A stretch of 64,000 bases of DNA. Origin: Natrinema versiforme JCM 10478 (GTDB lineage: Archaea > Halobacteriota > Halobacteria > Halobacteriales > Natrialbaceae). Location of the stretch: contig NZ_AOID01000031.1 in NCBI RefSeq assembly GCF_000337195.1, positions 71,273 to 135,272 on the forward strand, in the 5' to 3' direction. The notes beneath the pieces were generated by a model. That model did no database searches and had not been told where the DNA came from. It saw only the letters and a list, made by a program, of their open reading frames with translations. Positions 18,819 through 28,190 of this stretch are shown piece after piece (within the stretch, counting starts at the first letter, position 1; every line of letters starts with the position of its first letter). The translations under genes were made by a program, and so were the position numbers.

Positions 18819-20882
18819 ATGGCACGCGACAATTCGGTATTGGATGACGACGAATCATCGGATAGCGGCCTCGAGAGCGGCGATGGGAGCGGTAATAACA
18901 GATTACTCGACCGACGCTCGTACCTGAAGCTGACGGGTGCGGCGTCCGTGGTCGGCGGCGGACTGGCGACCGGCAGCGCGGCCGCCGCTGAGGACTACGA
19001 GGTCATCGAAGCCTCCAACGAGTGGTACCGCCTCGACGACGGCGAGGTCTTCGAGAACAAGATCATCGACTTCTCGAACGGCAACTGGTTCGGCCTCTAC
19101 GCTCGAGACTCGACGAACTGGACCATTCGGAACGTCGGCTTCGTCGGGACCCACCGCCACGACAGGCACGCGATTGCGGTCGCCGACGTCGGCGGCAACA
19201 CGTCGACCATCGAAAACGTCTACATGGGAGACGGCTGTATCCGGCCGAGCAGCTACAGTTCCCACGGGCAGTGTGGGATCTGGGTCGCCCCGGAACACAG
19301 CGGCCACATCGACATTCGGAACTGCAACGTCCAGGACTGGCCCAACAACGGGATCTACGCGTCCGCCCCCGGCTACAACGGCAACGGTGGCACCGTCCAC
19401 ATCGACAGTTGCTACGCGGCGAACAACTACGTCTCGAGCTTCCGACTGAGCTCCGACGGCTCGAAGTGTACGAATTCCGTGGCGTACAACGACGGCAACG
19501 GCCGGTACAACGGCCGCTGTTTCTGGGGCTGGAACCCCGGACGGATGGAGGTCTCGAACTGCGACTTCAGTTCCGGGTCCTACAACAACGCGATTCACCT
19601 CGGCCGGAACGGCGAGACGACCCGAATCAGCATCGACAACACGCAGTTCGACGGGATCAGCCAGCGCGGGAACGTCCAACTCTCCCGCGGGAGCGGGCTC
19701 GGGTCCAACCCCGATCTCTCGATGCCCGAGGGCGTCCCGACCTCCGCCGAAGAGGCTGCGAGCGGCGGCTCCTCCGAGCCCTCGCCCGGCCCCGAACCGG
19801 GGCAAGACACATCCGAATCGTCGCTGGCGAACACGATCGTCTTCGACGGGAACGGCACGGCCGACGCCACGAGCTACGAGTTCGTCGTCAGCGACGCGGT
19901 CGAGGCGAGCACCGACGAAAACGCGACCATCGACCAAGCGGCGTCGGTCGACGGCAACCGCGCCAGCGGCACCGTCGCCGACTACCTCGACGCGTTCCGG
20001 TTCGACGGCCAGATCGAGCGCCTGTCGGTCGACGGTGACGCGACCGTCCGCGTCAACGGCGTCGAGATCGATCCCGCCGATATCGACGATGTCCTGCAGA
20101 ACATCATCCTGATCAACGGGAGCGACGAGGACTCGACTCGCTACGAGTTCTCCGTCAGCGGCGAGGTCGAGCGAAGCAGCTACGACGGTGCCTCGATCGA
20201 CGACGAGGACGCCATCGAGGACGGCACCGTCTACGGCGGCGTCGCCGACTGGAAGGACGCCTTCAAATTCAGCGGCGAGATCGAACAGTTGACCGTCGAC
20301 GGCCCCGGTACGGCCTCCGTCAACGGCGAGCGAGTCGATCCCACGGACTTCGGTGCGGACCTCCCTCACGTCCTCGAGGTACAGGGGCCGGGCGTTCCGG
20401 TCGGCTTCGAGATCACGGTCGACGGCGAGATCGAGTTCGCGGGCGACGACGACCCCGAGGACGAGGCGACGACCATCTCGGGCTCGACGGTCCAGAGCAC
20501 CGTCACCAGCGACAGTCTCCGCTTCCGTTTCTCCGGGGCGTTGACCGATGTCACGATGACCGGCGGCAAGGCGACGGTCACGGTCGACGGCGAGGAGATC
20601 GACCTCGAGGAGTACGGCGACCCCGAACTCCTCCCGCACGCGATCGTCTTCGACGGCACCGGTGCCGGACCGAGTACGTACTCGTTCCGCGTGACGGGCA
20701 AGGTCATCAAGGCTCAGTACCGAGACGCATCGATCAACGACGCCGACGTCATCGAGGACACGACGGTCCGCGGCGGCGTCGACGGCTGGCTCGACGCCTA
20801 CTGGTTCGACGGCGACATCGAGGACTTCAAGATCCTCGGCGACGCCACGGTCGACGTCCAGTACAACGCACGCGAGCAGTAA
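18819..20882 (+). CDS. Tat-exported right-handed parallel beta-helix protein with four C-terminal repeats
   Basis: 687 residues. A Tat signal (DRRSYLKLTG, Arg32-Arg33) leads to cleavage around the Ala-rich stretch near residue 57. Residues ~60-300 form a parallel beta-helix (repeated WTIRNVGF, IDIRNCNV and similar rungs), the fold of many polysaccharide-binding or -cleaving proteins. A Gly/Ser/Pro linker (about 306-330) leads to four divergent repeats of 80-90 residues, each ending like FDGQIERLSVDGDATVRVNG. The helical part resembles 21593-22546, which lacks the repeats. Extracellular polysaccharide binding or modification is inferred from the fold and flanking glycan genes; no catalytic residues were assigned. 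Confidence 0.8.
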   Translation: MARDNSVLDDDESSDSGLESGDGSGNNRLLDRRSYLKLTGAASVVGGGLATGSAAAAEDYEVIEASNEWYRLDDGEVFENKIIDFSNGNWFGLYARDSTNWTIRNVGFVGTHRHDRHAIAVADVGGNTSTIENVYMGDGCIRPSSYSSHGQCGIWVAPEHSGHIDIRNCNVQDWPNNGIYASAPGYNGNGGTVHIDSCYAANNYVSSFRLSSDGSKCTNSVAYNDGNGRYNGRCFWGWNPGRMEVSNCDFSSGSYNNAIHLGRNGETTRISIDNTQFDGISQRGNVQLSRGSGLGSNPDLSMPEGVPTSAEEAASGGSSEPSPGPEPGQDTSESSLANTIVFDGNGTADATSYEFVVSDAVEASTDENATIDQAASVDGNRASGTVADYLDAFRFDGQIERLSVDGDATVRVNGVEIDPADIDDVLQNIILINGSDEDSTRYEFSVSGEVERSSYDGASIDDEDAIEDGTVYGGVADWKDAFKFSGEIEQLTVDGPGTASVNGERVDPTDFGADLPHVLEVQGPGVPVGFEITVDGEIEFAGDDDPEDEATTISGSTVQSTVTSDSLRFRFSGALTDVTMTGGKATVTVDGEEIDLEEYGDPELLPHAIVFDGTGAGPSTYSFRVTGKVIKAQYRDASINDADVIEDTTVRGGVDGWLDAYWFDGDIEDFKILGDATVDVQYNAREQ

Positions 20883-21592
20883 TTCCGTCGCGGTTTCGAC
20901 GACGGTTCGGATCGGTTCGGTCTATTTCGGCGCTTCCTCTCGATTCTCGACCCGTGAGAACCTGATACGTCCCGATTTCCGACTCGAATAAACGGTTTCC
21001 TCCTGTTCACCGACCGGACGAGGGTGGGGTTCTCTCCGACTGCCAAGACTCATTTCCACCCTCGCTTCCGCTCCGATTTTCCAAACCGGCCCGTTTCTCG
21101 ACGTGGCTCGAGTAGTGGGATTCCACACGCTGACGGGTCGAGTCGTTGCCGGCAGTTCGCCAAGCAGTCAGTCCGGTTTTGGGCTCTTACGGACCCCGGA
21201 CGAGCATGGCGATTCGCCGTACGGCCGACTCGAGCGGACCGACGGCCTCGAGTATCGAACTCGAGGACTGCAACTGAGCACTACTCCCCACTCCGCGCTG
21301 CATACAGTCGGGTCGATACCACGGTCTCGACGAACGCTGGGCTACAATTCTCGCTCTCCTTGATGGGTGTCGACACACCGATCGAACGAAGCAAAGCAGT
21401 ACAAAGTACGAAAAACGAGTCCGCGATCGCGCGGTGAAGCCGCGTGCACATCATCACGCGGCGGAGGGTGCGTCAGCGGGGGACTGCAACGGCGTGGAGG
21501 GAGGGACGTCAGCGGAGGGGTGGTGGCGTCAGCGGGGGAGGCGTCAGCGGATCGGTGGAGGGGACGTCAGCGGGATCGCGGCGACGGTCGCG
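20883..21592. other. Intergenic region between the convergent beta-helix genes
   Basis: No supported gene. The left two thirds have no evident structure; the right end holds the CGTCAGCGG repeat cluster described separately. Both flanking genes end here, so it should contain two terminators. Confidence 0.4.
21471..21573. repeat. Five irregular copies of CGTCAGCGG
   Basis: Copies start at 21471, 21507, 21527, 21542 and 21565, embedded in G-rich sequence. Spacing is irregular (36, 20, 15, 23), so it is not a regular tandem array. It lies just 3' of the minus-strand beta-helix gene and may be a terminator zone, a binding-site cluster or slippage-derived. Confidence 0.5.
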
Positions 21593-22546
21593 TTAGTTCT
21601 GGGAGCCGGCGGCCGCTTCTTCGGGGCTAGTCGGCACGCCCTCGGGGATGACCGCCTCGGGGTCGGTGCCGACGCTGTCGCCGAGTTGGACGCTCGAGCC
21701 GGCCTCTTCGGAAATCCCGGCCTGTTCGTCGTACTCGGTTTCCGCGACGGTGACCTCCGTCGGGTTGCCGTTCGCACCGGCGACGATGGCGTTGTTCTGG
21801 CCGTTCATCTGGATCTGACAGCCCTCGACCTCGACCGTGCCGGGGGCCCACGCCCAGATACCGCGGCCCACGTAGCCCTCGCTGGCGTCAACGTAGACGC
21901 TCGAGTTGGTGACCTTACTCCCTTCGGTGCCGAGACGGAAGTGCGAGACGTAACAGTTCGCGGCGAAGCTGCTGTCGATGTGGATCGTGCCGCCGCCCTT
22001 GTTGCCGGGGGCGGAGCCGTAGATCGCGTTGTCCGAGAAGTTCTGGATGTTGACGTTCTCGAAGTCGATGTGGCCGTTGTGATCCGGGGCGACCCAGAAG
22101 GCGGTCTGCCCGTGGCCGTTCGGATTGGTGTTGCCCGTGCTCGCGCCGTCGCCGAGGTAGACGTTTTCGACGGTGGACGTGCCGTTGCCCGTATCGGAGA
22201 TGCCGAACGTGGCGGTCCCGGAGCCGGAGGTGTTCTCGCCTTTGAAACCGACGTTCCGAATCGTCCAGTCGCTGCTGTGGGCGGTGACGATGATGTCCTG
22301 GCCGGTCGTCATGTCGATGAGTTTGTTCTCCCAGGTCTCACCGGCGTCGATGGTGATCGTCTGGCCCTCGGCTTCGATGACCTCGTAGTCGTCCTGGGCA
22401 GCGGCGGCGGTGCCGGCACCGCCGATCGCAGTTGCCGCGGTCGCCACCGCGGCGAGCGAGCGAACGTAGTTCCGGCGGGTTAATCCGCTGTTACGGCCTG
22501 CAGTCGGGGTCGCTTCCGTGTCGGACGTACGGGGATTCTGCGCCAT
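21593..22546 (-). CDS. Tat-exported right-handed parallel beta-helix protein (short paralogue)
   Basis: 317 residues. Tat motif TRRNYVRSLAAV (Arg24-Arg25), then an Ala-rich signal end. Mature part starts DDYEVIEAEGQTITIDAGET, closely matching the start of the 18819-20882 protein (EDYEVIEAS), and continues with the same rungs (WTIRNVGFKGENTS, HIDFENVNIQNF) to EGVPTSPEEAA. It stops where the longer paralogue begins its linker and repeats. The ATG at 22546 is used: it lies at leaderless distance from the shared TTTATGG box, whereas the longer reading to 22654 would place that box inside the gene. Role unknown; secreted. Confidence 0.8.
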   Translation of the reverse strand: MAQNPRTSDTEATPTAGRNSGLTRRNYVRSLAAVATAATAIGGAGTAAAAQDDYEVIEAEGQTITIDAGETWENKLIDMTTGQDIIVTAHSSDWTIRNVGFKGENTSGSGTATFGISDTGNGTSTVENVYLGDGASTGNTNPNGHGQTAFWVAPDHNGHIDFENVNIQNFSDNAIYGSAPGNKGGGTIHIDSSFAANCYVSHFRLGTEGSKVTNSSVYVDASEGYVGRGIWAWAPGTVEVEGCQIQMNGQNNAIVAGANGNPTEVTVAETEYDEQAGISEEAGSSVQLGDSVGTDPEAVIPEGVPTSPEEAAAGSQN

Positions 22547-23049
22547 ACAATTCCGTAACACCAACTTATACCCATAAACTTTTCCTTGGACATATTGCTT
22601 AAATTTACAGAATGTGTTTCTAACACTGTAGGATCGGACACAATCTACCGGCAATCACTCACGAAGATACGAACGAATTGATGACAAACGTCTGCCCCGT
22701 AATCACGTAATTTCCGAGGAAATACGAGAATATCGCCCGGAGAACCGTGTTCGACGCGGCATTCGCCAGTGTCGGTGTAATCGGCCGTCCGGCAGCGACG
22801 CGGCCGTTTCGACCGGACAGTATCGTGTTTCTCGAGTCGTAATCGTCTTTTACCGGCCGGTTTACTCTGTTTTGATCGATCCGCGGTCGATTGGCACGCC
22901 TCGAGGAGAGTGTCGCCTGTGGACTGGTTGGATTCAGATATCGACTCGAGGGAGAAAGACGACGAGTGGGACGACCGAGCGCTCGTCTCGACGAACGGAG
23001 ACGAATCAGCGCTGACAGCGAATCGCGGGCCTCGAGCGGGCGGGAAACG
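22547..23049. other. Intergenic region upstream of the short beta-helix gene
   Basis: Holds the TTTATGG box at 22572-22578 (minus strand) near its left end. The remaining ~450 bp show no gene or repeat. Confidence 0.4.
22572..22578 (-). promoter_or_regulatory. TTTATGG promoter box of the short beta-helix gene
   Basis: Minus-strand AAAGTTTATGG, identical over 11 bases to the box before 18819, with its centre 29 nt from the ATG at 22546. Confidence 0.6.
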
Positions 23050-24843
23050 CTACGGCTCGCTGCTGACCGCGTACATCTCGAACTCGTCGTTCGAGATCAC
23101 CTTGTTCGCGCCCGGCTCAGTATTGAGGCCCTCGAGGGCGGCGTTGCGGTAGTTGAGTTCCTCGTAGACGGCGATCTCTTTCGTCTTGTCCCACTCGGTG
23201 ACGGTGAAGTAGTACTCGTCGGTCGGATAGGCCCCGCTGTAGTTGCCCTGGGAAAACACGGTGGCGTTGACGGAGCCGGTGGCCGCCGACGCGCCGCCGA
23301 TTCGGTCGCCGCCGCCGGAGATACCGTTGATCCCGTGATCGTACCGGTAGGGGTCGTACCCCATGCCGGCGTAGGGAACGTCCTCAGCCCCGTGGTCTAA
23401 CCCGCTTTCGTAGCCGCTCATCATTTCGGGGGTCACGTGCTGGCCCGGATTGTAGATCAGCGGCGAGGCGAACACCGTCATCAGCCCGAGGACGAGACAG
23501 GCCCCGAGGACCAGTGCCGTGACCGCGTTCGCGCCCGGTCTCGAGATCACGCCCGAGAGCCCCCCCATGAACTGTGCGAGCGCGACCCCGGCGAGGATCG
23601 TCAGGAGCACGTAGATGAAGCCGACCTGTCGGAACGCCATCGTCGGGGTCCCGACGAAGTAGACGGCGAACAGCCCGCCAAGCGGGACGAGCGCCAGCGC
23701 GATGTAGTTGACGAACGACCTCGTCTCGCCGTCGAGTCTCGTCCGGCCGAGCCAGACGGCCAGCACGAACAGGCCGACGATGAGGCCGATGATCGCCGCG
23801 TCGAGGAAGAGTTTGACGAACAGTTCGGTGAGACTGCCGCCGATATCAGTAAGCGACCCGCCCCGCTGGTCGACCTCGGTCCCGGCACCGATATCCTGCA
23901 TCAGCAGGCCAGAAATGAGCCCGCTCGCGGCGCTTCTGAACCGTTCGTTGCCGAGCGCCCAGAGCCCGAACATCCCCCCGAGGGTGATCGTGTGCGCGTA
24001 CGTCGTCGGGTGCTCGAGCATCGGGTGGTCGTCGAACCGCCACCGGGCGAGGAACTGGACGCCGCTGATCGCGCCGACGAGGATGACGATATTGAACATC
24101 TGCTGGGGATGGACCAACAGGAGCGCGAGCGCGGTCAGATAGACGAGCGCGCTGAACGGCGACAGTCCGAACGGGAGCCCCTCGAGCGTCGACCGCCGCC
24201 GGAGGTAGGCGACGAGCGCGAAGACGACGGGCGGGACGAGAAACAGCGCGTTCGAGTTGGTGTGGACGCCCATGAACGTCGCGATATTGTTGACCGGTAA
24301 CACCATCCACGAGACGATCGCGGCGAGGCCGACCGCCAGTCCGCCGCCGGCCATGCCGCGGACGGTCAGCGGGACGAAGATGGCGAACGGGACGAACAGG
24401 ACGACCATCCCGATCAGGAGGCCGCGTTCGATCGGCACACCCCCGAGGAAGTGCAGCACGGTCGCGATGGCGTGGAGTCCCGGATAGAACAGTTCGTGCG
24501 GTGCGGTCCCACCGCTGACGATGTCCCGCGTCCAGCCCAGATGCGTGAGCGCGTCGCCCATGCCGGCAAACCGGTAGTTCCGGATCACGGGCAGACTCAC
24601 GATGGCCGTCACCGTCATCGCGCCGAGTGCGATTCCGAGCCCCTGCTGGCGGCCGCGACACGAGAGGGCCGTCCCGACCGCGATGGCTAACGCGAGCGCG
24701 AATCCGGCCCAGACGACCGTCGGCGACCCCACGTAGACCGAGGACTCATAGGCCGTCGCCGGGTTCGCTCTCGCCACGAGAACGCCCGCCGCGACCGCGA
24801 GAAACCCGGCCGCGATCGTCGCGTTGAGCGTCGCCCGTCTCAT
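23050..24843 (-). CDS. Polytopic membrane protein of the glycan region, unknown function
   Basis: 597 residues with about a dozen predicted membrane helices up to residue ~450, then a ~140-residue soluble C-terminal domain (PGQHVTPEMMSGYESGLD onwards). The loop after the third helix, GMGDALTHLGWTRDIVSGG with FYPGLHAIATVL, has the Asp and aromatic residues seen in large loops of GT-C-type membrane glycosyltransferases and related integral proteins, so a lipid-linked-sugar enzyme is possible but not shown. The ATG at 24843 is the only usable start (in-frame stop just upstream) and overlaps the TGA of a leader ORF as ATGA. Confidence 0.7.
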   Translation of the reverse strand: MRRATLNATIAAGFLAVAAGVLVARANPATAYESSVYVGSPTVVWAGFALALAIAVGTALSCRGRQQGLGIALGAMTVTAIVSLPVIRNYRFAGMGDALTHLGWTRDIVSGGTAPHELFYPGLHAIATVLHFLGGVPIERGLLIGMVVLFVPFAIFVPLTVRGMAGGGLAVGLAAIVSWMVLPVNNIATFMGVHTNSNALFLVPPVVFALVAYLRRRSTLEGLPFGLSPFSALVYLTALALLLVHPQQMFNIVILVGAISGVQFLARWRFDDHPMLEHPTTYAHTITLGGMFGLWALGNERFRSAASGLISGLLMQDIGAGTEVDQRGGSLTDIGGSLTELFVKLFLDAAIIGLIVGLFVLAVWLGRTRLDGETRSFVNYIALALVPLGGLFAVYFVGTPTMAFRQVGFIYVLLTILAGVALAQFMGGLSGVISRPGANAVTALVLGACLVLGLMTVFASPLIYNPGQHVTPEMMSGYESGLDHGAEDVPYAGMGYDPYRYDHGINGISGGGDRIGGASAATGSVNATVFSQGNYSGAYPTDEYYFTVTEWDKTKEIAVYEELNYRNAALEGLNTEPGANKVISNDEFEMYAVSSEP

Positions 24844-24884
24844 GTCCTCTCACCGTGCTCGTCCGGGCCAGTCTCGAGATACAT
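24840..24884 (-). CDS. Putative 14-residue leader ORF coupled to the membrane-protein gene
   Basis: ATG at 24884 encodes MYLETGPDEHGERT; its TGA (24842-24840) overlaps the ATG of the main gene (24843-24841). The ATG is 26 nt after the ATAACAAACC element, fitting a leaderless transcript that would translate this ORF first. Confidence 0.45.
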   Translation of the reverse strand: MYLETGPDEHGERT

Positions 24885-24910
24885 CTTGCCCGTGAGGTCG
24901 GCGCTGGCGT

Positions 24911-24920
24911 GGTTTGTTAT
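24911..24920 (-). promoter_or_regulatory. ATAACAAACC promoter element, site 2
   Basis: Minus-strand copy with one change from the consensus (AACC for AAGC). 26 nt before the leader ATG at 24884 and 67 nt before the main ATG at 24843. Confidence 0.6.
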
Positions 24921-25221
24921 ACGGCTCCTACCGTCGAAATCGCCGGGCGGCAGCGGCCTCCGATCGCAAATCCGAGTACCAATCGGTGTCGATCCCCGCG
25001 GGTTCCGCGACTCGAGCGGCGATTCGTCCCCTAACCGGAAGCGACTGCCCGTAACCGGACCGGGCTGGCGTCACTCTCCGCCACAACCGAGGTATGCCGT
25101 TCCTATCGATTCCGAACAGTCGGCTATGGATTGCATTCTCGATTCCGTACCGATCAACGGTTCTGGTGGTTTTTGTAGCCGGTCGTGATCCGCTCACTCG
25201 AGAGCTACACGCCTTTCACCT

Positions 25222-26529
25222 ATGTCATCGATTATCATTGATCGGATCTCCGCCGATGACGGGACCCTCGAGTGCTCGGTGCGTACCTCGGCCGACCTCG
25301 AGCGGTTCTTCAGCGACGAATCGTTTCGGACCAGCTACGATGTCTCGATCGCAGACGTGCCCGATGGGGTGCTCGCGATCCCGGTCCTCGCACAGGTCTG
25401 TCCAGTCGCGTGGGCCAACGGCGCGGACGTCTACGTCGACGAGGTCGACGCGACGTTCGCTCGAGCGCTCGAAGAGGTCAAGGAGTCGCTGTGTGAGATG
25501 CACGACTTCCTCGAGGGGGGAACCCTCTACGCGCGGCGGACGATCGAGCCGGAGCCGACGACGGGCGACGAGAGCGGCCTGCTCTTTACCGGCGGCGTCG
25601 ATTCAACGTGTTCGTACGTCCGCCACCGCGAGGAATCGCCAACGCTGGTCAGTATCCGCGGCTGGACGATCACTCCCGATTCCGCGGACGACGAGAAGTG
25701 GGACGCCCTGCGATCGCGCGTCTCGAGCTTCGCCGCCGATCACGACTGCGAGACCGCGTTCGTCGAGTCGAACATGCTCTCCTTTCTCGACCATCCCATG
25801 CTGTTGGCCCACTACAAGCGCCACGTCGACGGCGGCTGGTACAGTTCCGTCGGCCACGGGCTCGGGCTGCTCGGTCTCTGCGCTCCAATGGCCTACGCCC
25901 GCGGCATGGACGACCTCTACGTCGCCGCGACTCACTGGGACGGGATCGACCTCGAGTGGGGGTCCCGACCCGACATCGACGACCACGTCCGGTGGGCCGG
26001 CACGCAGTGTCACCACGACGCCTACGAACTCACCCGACAGGAGCGGATCGATGTCATCGCCGACTACGTCCGTACCGAAGACCCCGACCTCCAGCTGCAG
26101 ACCTGCAACGAGCAGATGGCGGGCAACTGCGGCGAGTGCGAGAAGTGCTACCGCACCGCCGTCGGACTCCGCCTCGCCGGGCTCGAGCCCGCCGATCACG
26201 GCTACCCGTTCGCCGACTCGGACTACCACCGACTCCGCCGCTCCCTCGAGCGCGGCGACTGGGTGCTCGGCGAGGACGAGCGACACATGTGGGCGGACAT
26301 CCGCGAGCGCGCCAGCGAGACCGAGCCCGCGACGCCGGCCGAACGGATGTTCTTCGAGTGGCTCGAGACCGCCGAACTGGACGAACTGATCTCGGCCTCG
26401 GAGCCGCCGCTCTCCCATCGGCTCCTCCGGGCCGGCGCGAGGAACGCGCCGACTACCGTCTACAACACCGTCTACCCGGCCTGGCTCACGGCGAAAACCG
26501 GCCTCCGCCATGTCCGATCAGATCGGTAA
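25222..26529 (+). CDS. PP-loop ATP-pyrophosphatase-like protein with a Cys4 zinc site
   Basis: 435 residues. The PP-loop TGGVDST (123-129) marks an enzyme that adenylates a substrate with ATP. A four-cysteine cluster, Cys295 then CGECEKC (303-309), resembles the zinc site of QueC-type PP-loop enzymes. The N-terminal ~110 residues match nothing I recognise. It is not near queuosine or archaeosine genes but among glycan genes, so it may modify a sugar, in the way WbpG-type PP-loop amidotransferases do; that link is inference. No ATAACAAA element precedes it. Start ATG 25222 (MSSIIIDRIS). Confidence 0.7.
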   Translation: MSSIIIDRISADDGTLECSVRTSADLERFFSDESFRTSYDVSIADVPDGVLAIPVLAQVCPVAWANGADVYVDEVDATFARALEEVKESLCEMHDFLEGGTLYARRTIEPEPTTGDESGLLFTGGVDSTCSYVRHREESPTLVSIRGWTITPDSADDEKWDALRSRVSSFAADHDCETAFVESNMLSFLDHPMLLAHYKRHVDGGWYSSVGHGLGLLGLCAPMAYARGMDDLYVAATHWDGIDLEWGSRPDIDDHVRWAGTQCHHDAYELTRQERIDVIADYVRTEDPDLQLQTCNEQMAGNCGECEKCYRTAVGLRLAGLEPADHGYPFADSDYHRLRRSLERGDWVLGEDERHMWADIRERASETEPATPAERMFFEWLETAELDELISASEPPLSHRLLRAGARNAPTTVYNTVYPAWLTAKTGLRHVRSDR

Positions 26530-26694
26530 CCGGTTGGCTCGGCCCGGAACTGGTCCGCTGTCGTCGTCTCGCGGTCCGAGTCTCCCTGCCAGCCCCTGGG
26601 TCGACGGGCGACCGATTGTTTCCGACGGGCCGAGTCCGTATACTGCCCGCCACGCTTTTCTCCGCGCTGTGTGAACGTATCCCGCAGTGAGACG

Positions 26695-28092
26695 ATGCAC
26701 GTTGACATCGGCGATCTGGCCTCGATCCTGCTCGAGCACGCCCAGGACAAACTCGCCGTGGTCGACGAGTCAGGGGAGTACCTCTACGTCAACGACGCGA
26801 GCGCGCCCATTCTCGGCTACGAGCCCCACCAACTCGTCGGCGAGCGTGCACAGGACTTCGTTCATCCCGACGACAAGCAGGCGGTCGCGGATCGATTCGC
26901 ACAGCTCAACGCATCGGGCAACCGGTCGTCGACGGTCCGGTATCGTCACGCGACACGGAGCGGCGGGTGGGTGTGGCTCGAGAGTCGCTTTACCGTCCTG
27001 CCAGACGATGCCCTCGACGGCTACGCCGTCAGTTCGCGCGACATCTCCGAGCAGGTGGCCGCGGAGCAAGACCGCCGGGACGCCGAGAGCCGGCTCCGAA
27101 CAATCGCCGGCACTGTCGGCGACGTCCTCTGGATGTTCGACGGCGACTGGGCCGAGGTCCTGTTCGTCAACCCGGCCTACGAGGACATCTTCGGCCAATC
27201 CGTCGCGGCCCTCGAGGCCGATCCACAGCAGTTTCTCGAGGTCGTCCATCCTGACGACGTGTCCTGCGTTCGCGAGGCGATGGGCCGCGCCTCGAGCGGT
27301 GAGTCGGTCGACGTCGAGTACCGCGTCGATCCGACCACCGACTACGGCCGCTGGGTCTGGGTGCAGGCCGAACCGATCGTCGAGGACGGCGAGGTCGTCC
27401 GGATCGTCGGCTTCACTCGAGACATTACCGATCGGCGGCGGCGGGAGCGCCAGTTGGCCGTCATGGACAACCTCCTCCGGCACAACCTGCGGAACGATCT
27501 GGCGGTCATCCTCGGCAACGCCGAGTGTATCGCCCGCGAGGCCGAGGAGCCGTCCCGCGGGCGCGCGGAAATCATCCGCCAGCAGGGAGCGGACCTCCTC
27601 GAGAGCGCCGACAAGCAACGCGAAATCATCGATCTGCTCACGGCGCGGGCGGTCCCCGACGAGATCGATCTCGTGCCCCTCGTCGCCGACGCGGTCGAAA
27701 CGGTCCGCGAGGCGTCTCCGAACGCGACGATCGAGGCGGTGCTTCCCGCCTCGGCCACCGCCACCGCGCTGTACGAGATTCAACTGGCCGTGACGGAACT
27801 GCTCGAGAACGCCATCGACCACGCGCCGGACGAATCGTCGGACATCTCGGTTACCGTTCGATCTCGGCCTGAAACGGTCGATATCGAGATCCGGGACAGT
27901 TGTCCGCCGGTTCCGGAAGTCGAGTTTCGCGTCCTGACCGGCGACTGGGCAATGAACGACGTCTATCACACATCGGGGCTCGGGCTGTGGCTCGTCTACT
28001 GGGTCGTCGACCTCTCGGACGGCCACATCGCGTTCGAGCGCACCGAGACGGGAAACGAGATCACCGTGACGCTGCCCCGCGGCCAGCCGTAG
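26695..28092 (+). CDS. PAS-PAS sensor histidine kinase
   Basis: 465 residues, soluble. First PAS domain ~10-120 (ILLEHAQDKLAVVDESGEYLYVN), second PAS/PAC ~135-245 ending in IVGFTRDITDRRRRERQ. The phospho-acceptor helix is LLRHNLRNDLAVILGNAE with His263, followed by a HATPase domain with the N-box TELLENAIDHAP and the glycine box GLGLWLVYWVVDLSDG. A GTG at 26671 would add eight residues; the ATG at 26695 is preferred. No response regulator is next to it, as is common for haloarchaeal kinases, so its output and ligand are unknown. Confidence 0.85.
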   Translation: MHVDIGDLASILLEHAQDKLAVVDESGEYLYVNDASAPILGYEPHQLVGERAQDFVHPDDKQAVADRFAQLNASGNRSSTVRYRHATRSGGWVWLESRFTVLPDDALDGYAVSSRDISEQVAAEQDRRDAESRLRTIAGTVGDVLWMFDGDWAEVLFVNPAYEDIFGQSVAALEADPQQFLEVVHPDDVSCVREAMGRASSGESVDVEYRVDPTTDYGRWVWVQAEPIVEDGEVVRIVGFTRDITDRRRRERQLAVMDNLLRHNLRNDLAVILGNAECIAREAEEPSRGRAEIIRQQGADLLESADKQREIIDLLTARAVPDEIDLVPLVADAVETVREASPNATIEAVLPASATATALYEIQLAVTELLENAIDHAPDESSDISVTVRSRPETVDIEIRDSCPPVPEVEFRVLTGDWAMNDVYHTSGLGLWLVYWVVDLSDGHIAFERTETGNEITVTLPRGQP

Positions 28093-28190
28093 TCGCAGTC
28101 CAGTGGCTCCCACCGAAGAGCCGGACACGGACCCCGACAGCGGGGGCGTAGAACAGTGCTCGGACCGGTCGCGGTCGCCAATCGGCCGCG

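Noticed and set aside
21434..22483. Long plus-strand ORF (349 codons) opposite the short beta-helix gene
   Set aside because: It is the antisense frame of a gene with a clear Tat signal, fold and promoter on the minus strand. Long antisense frames are common at this GC content.
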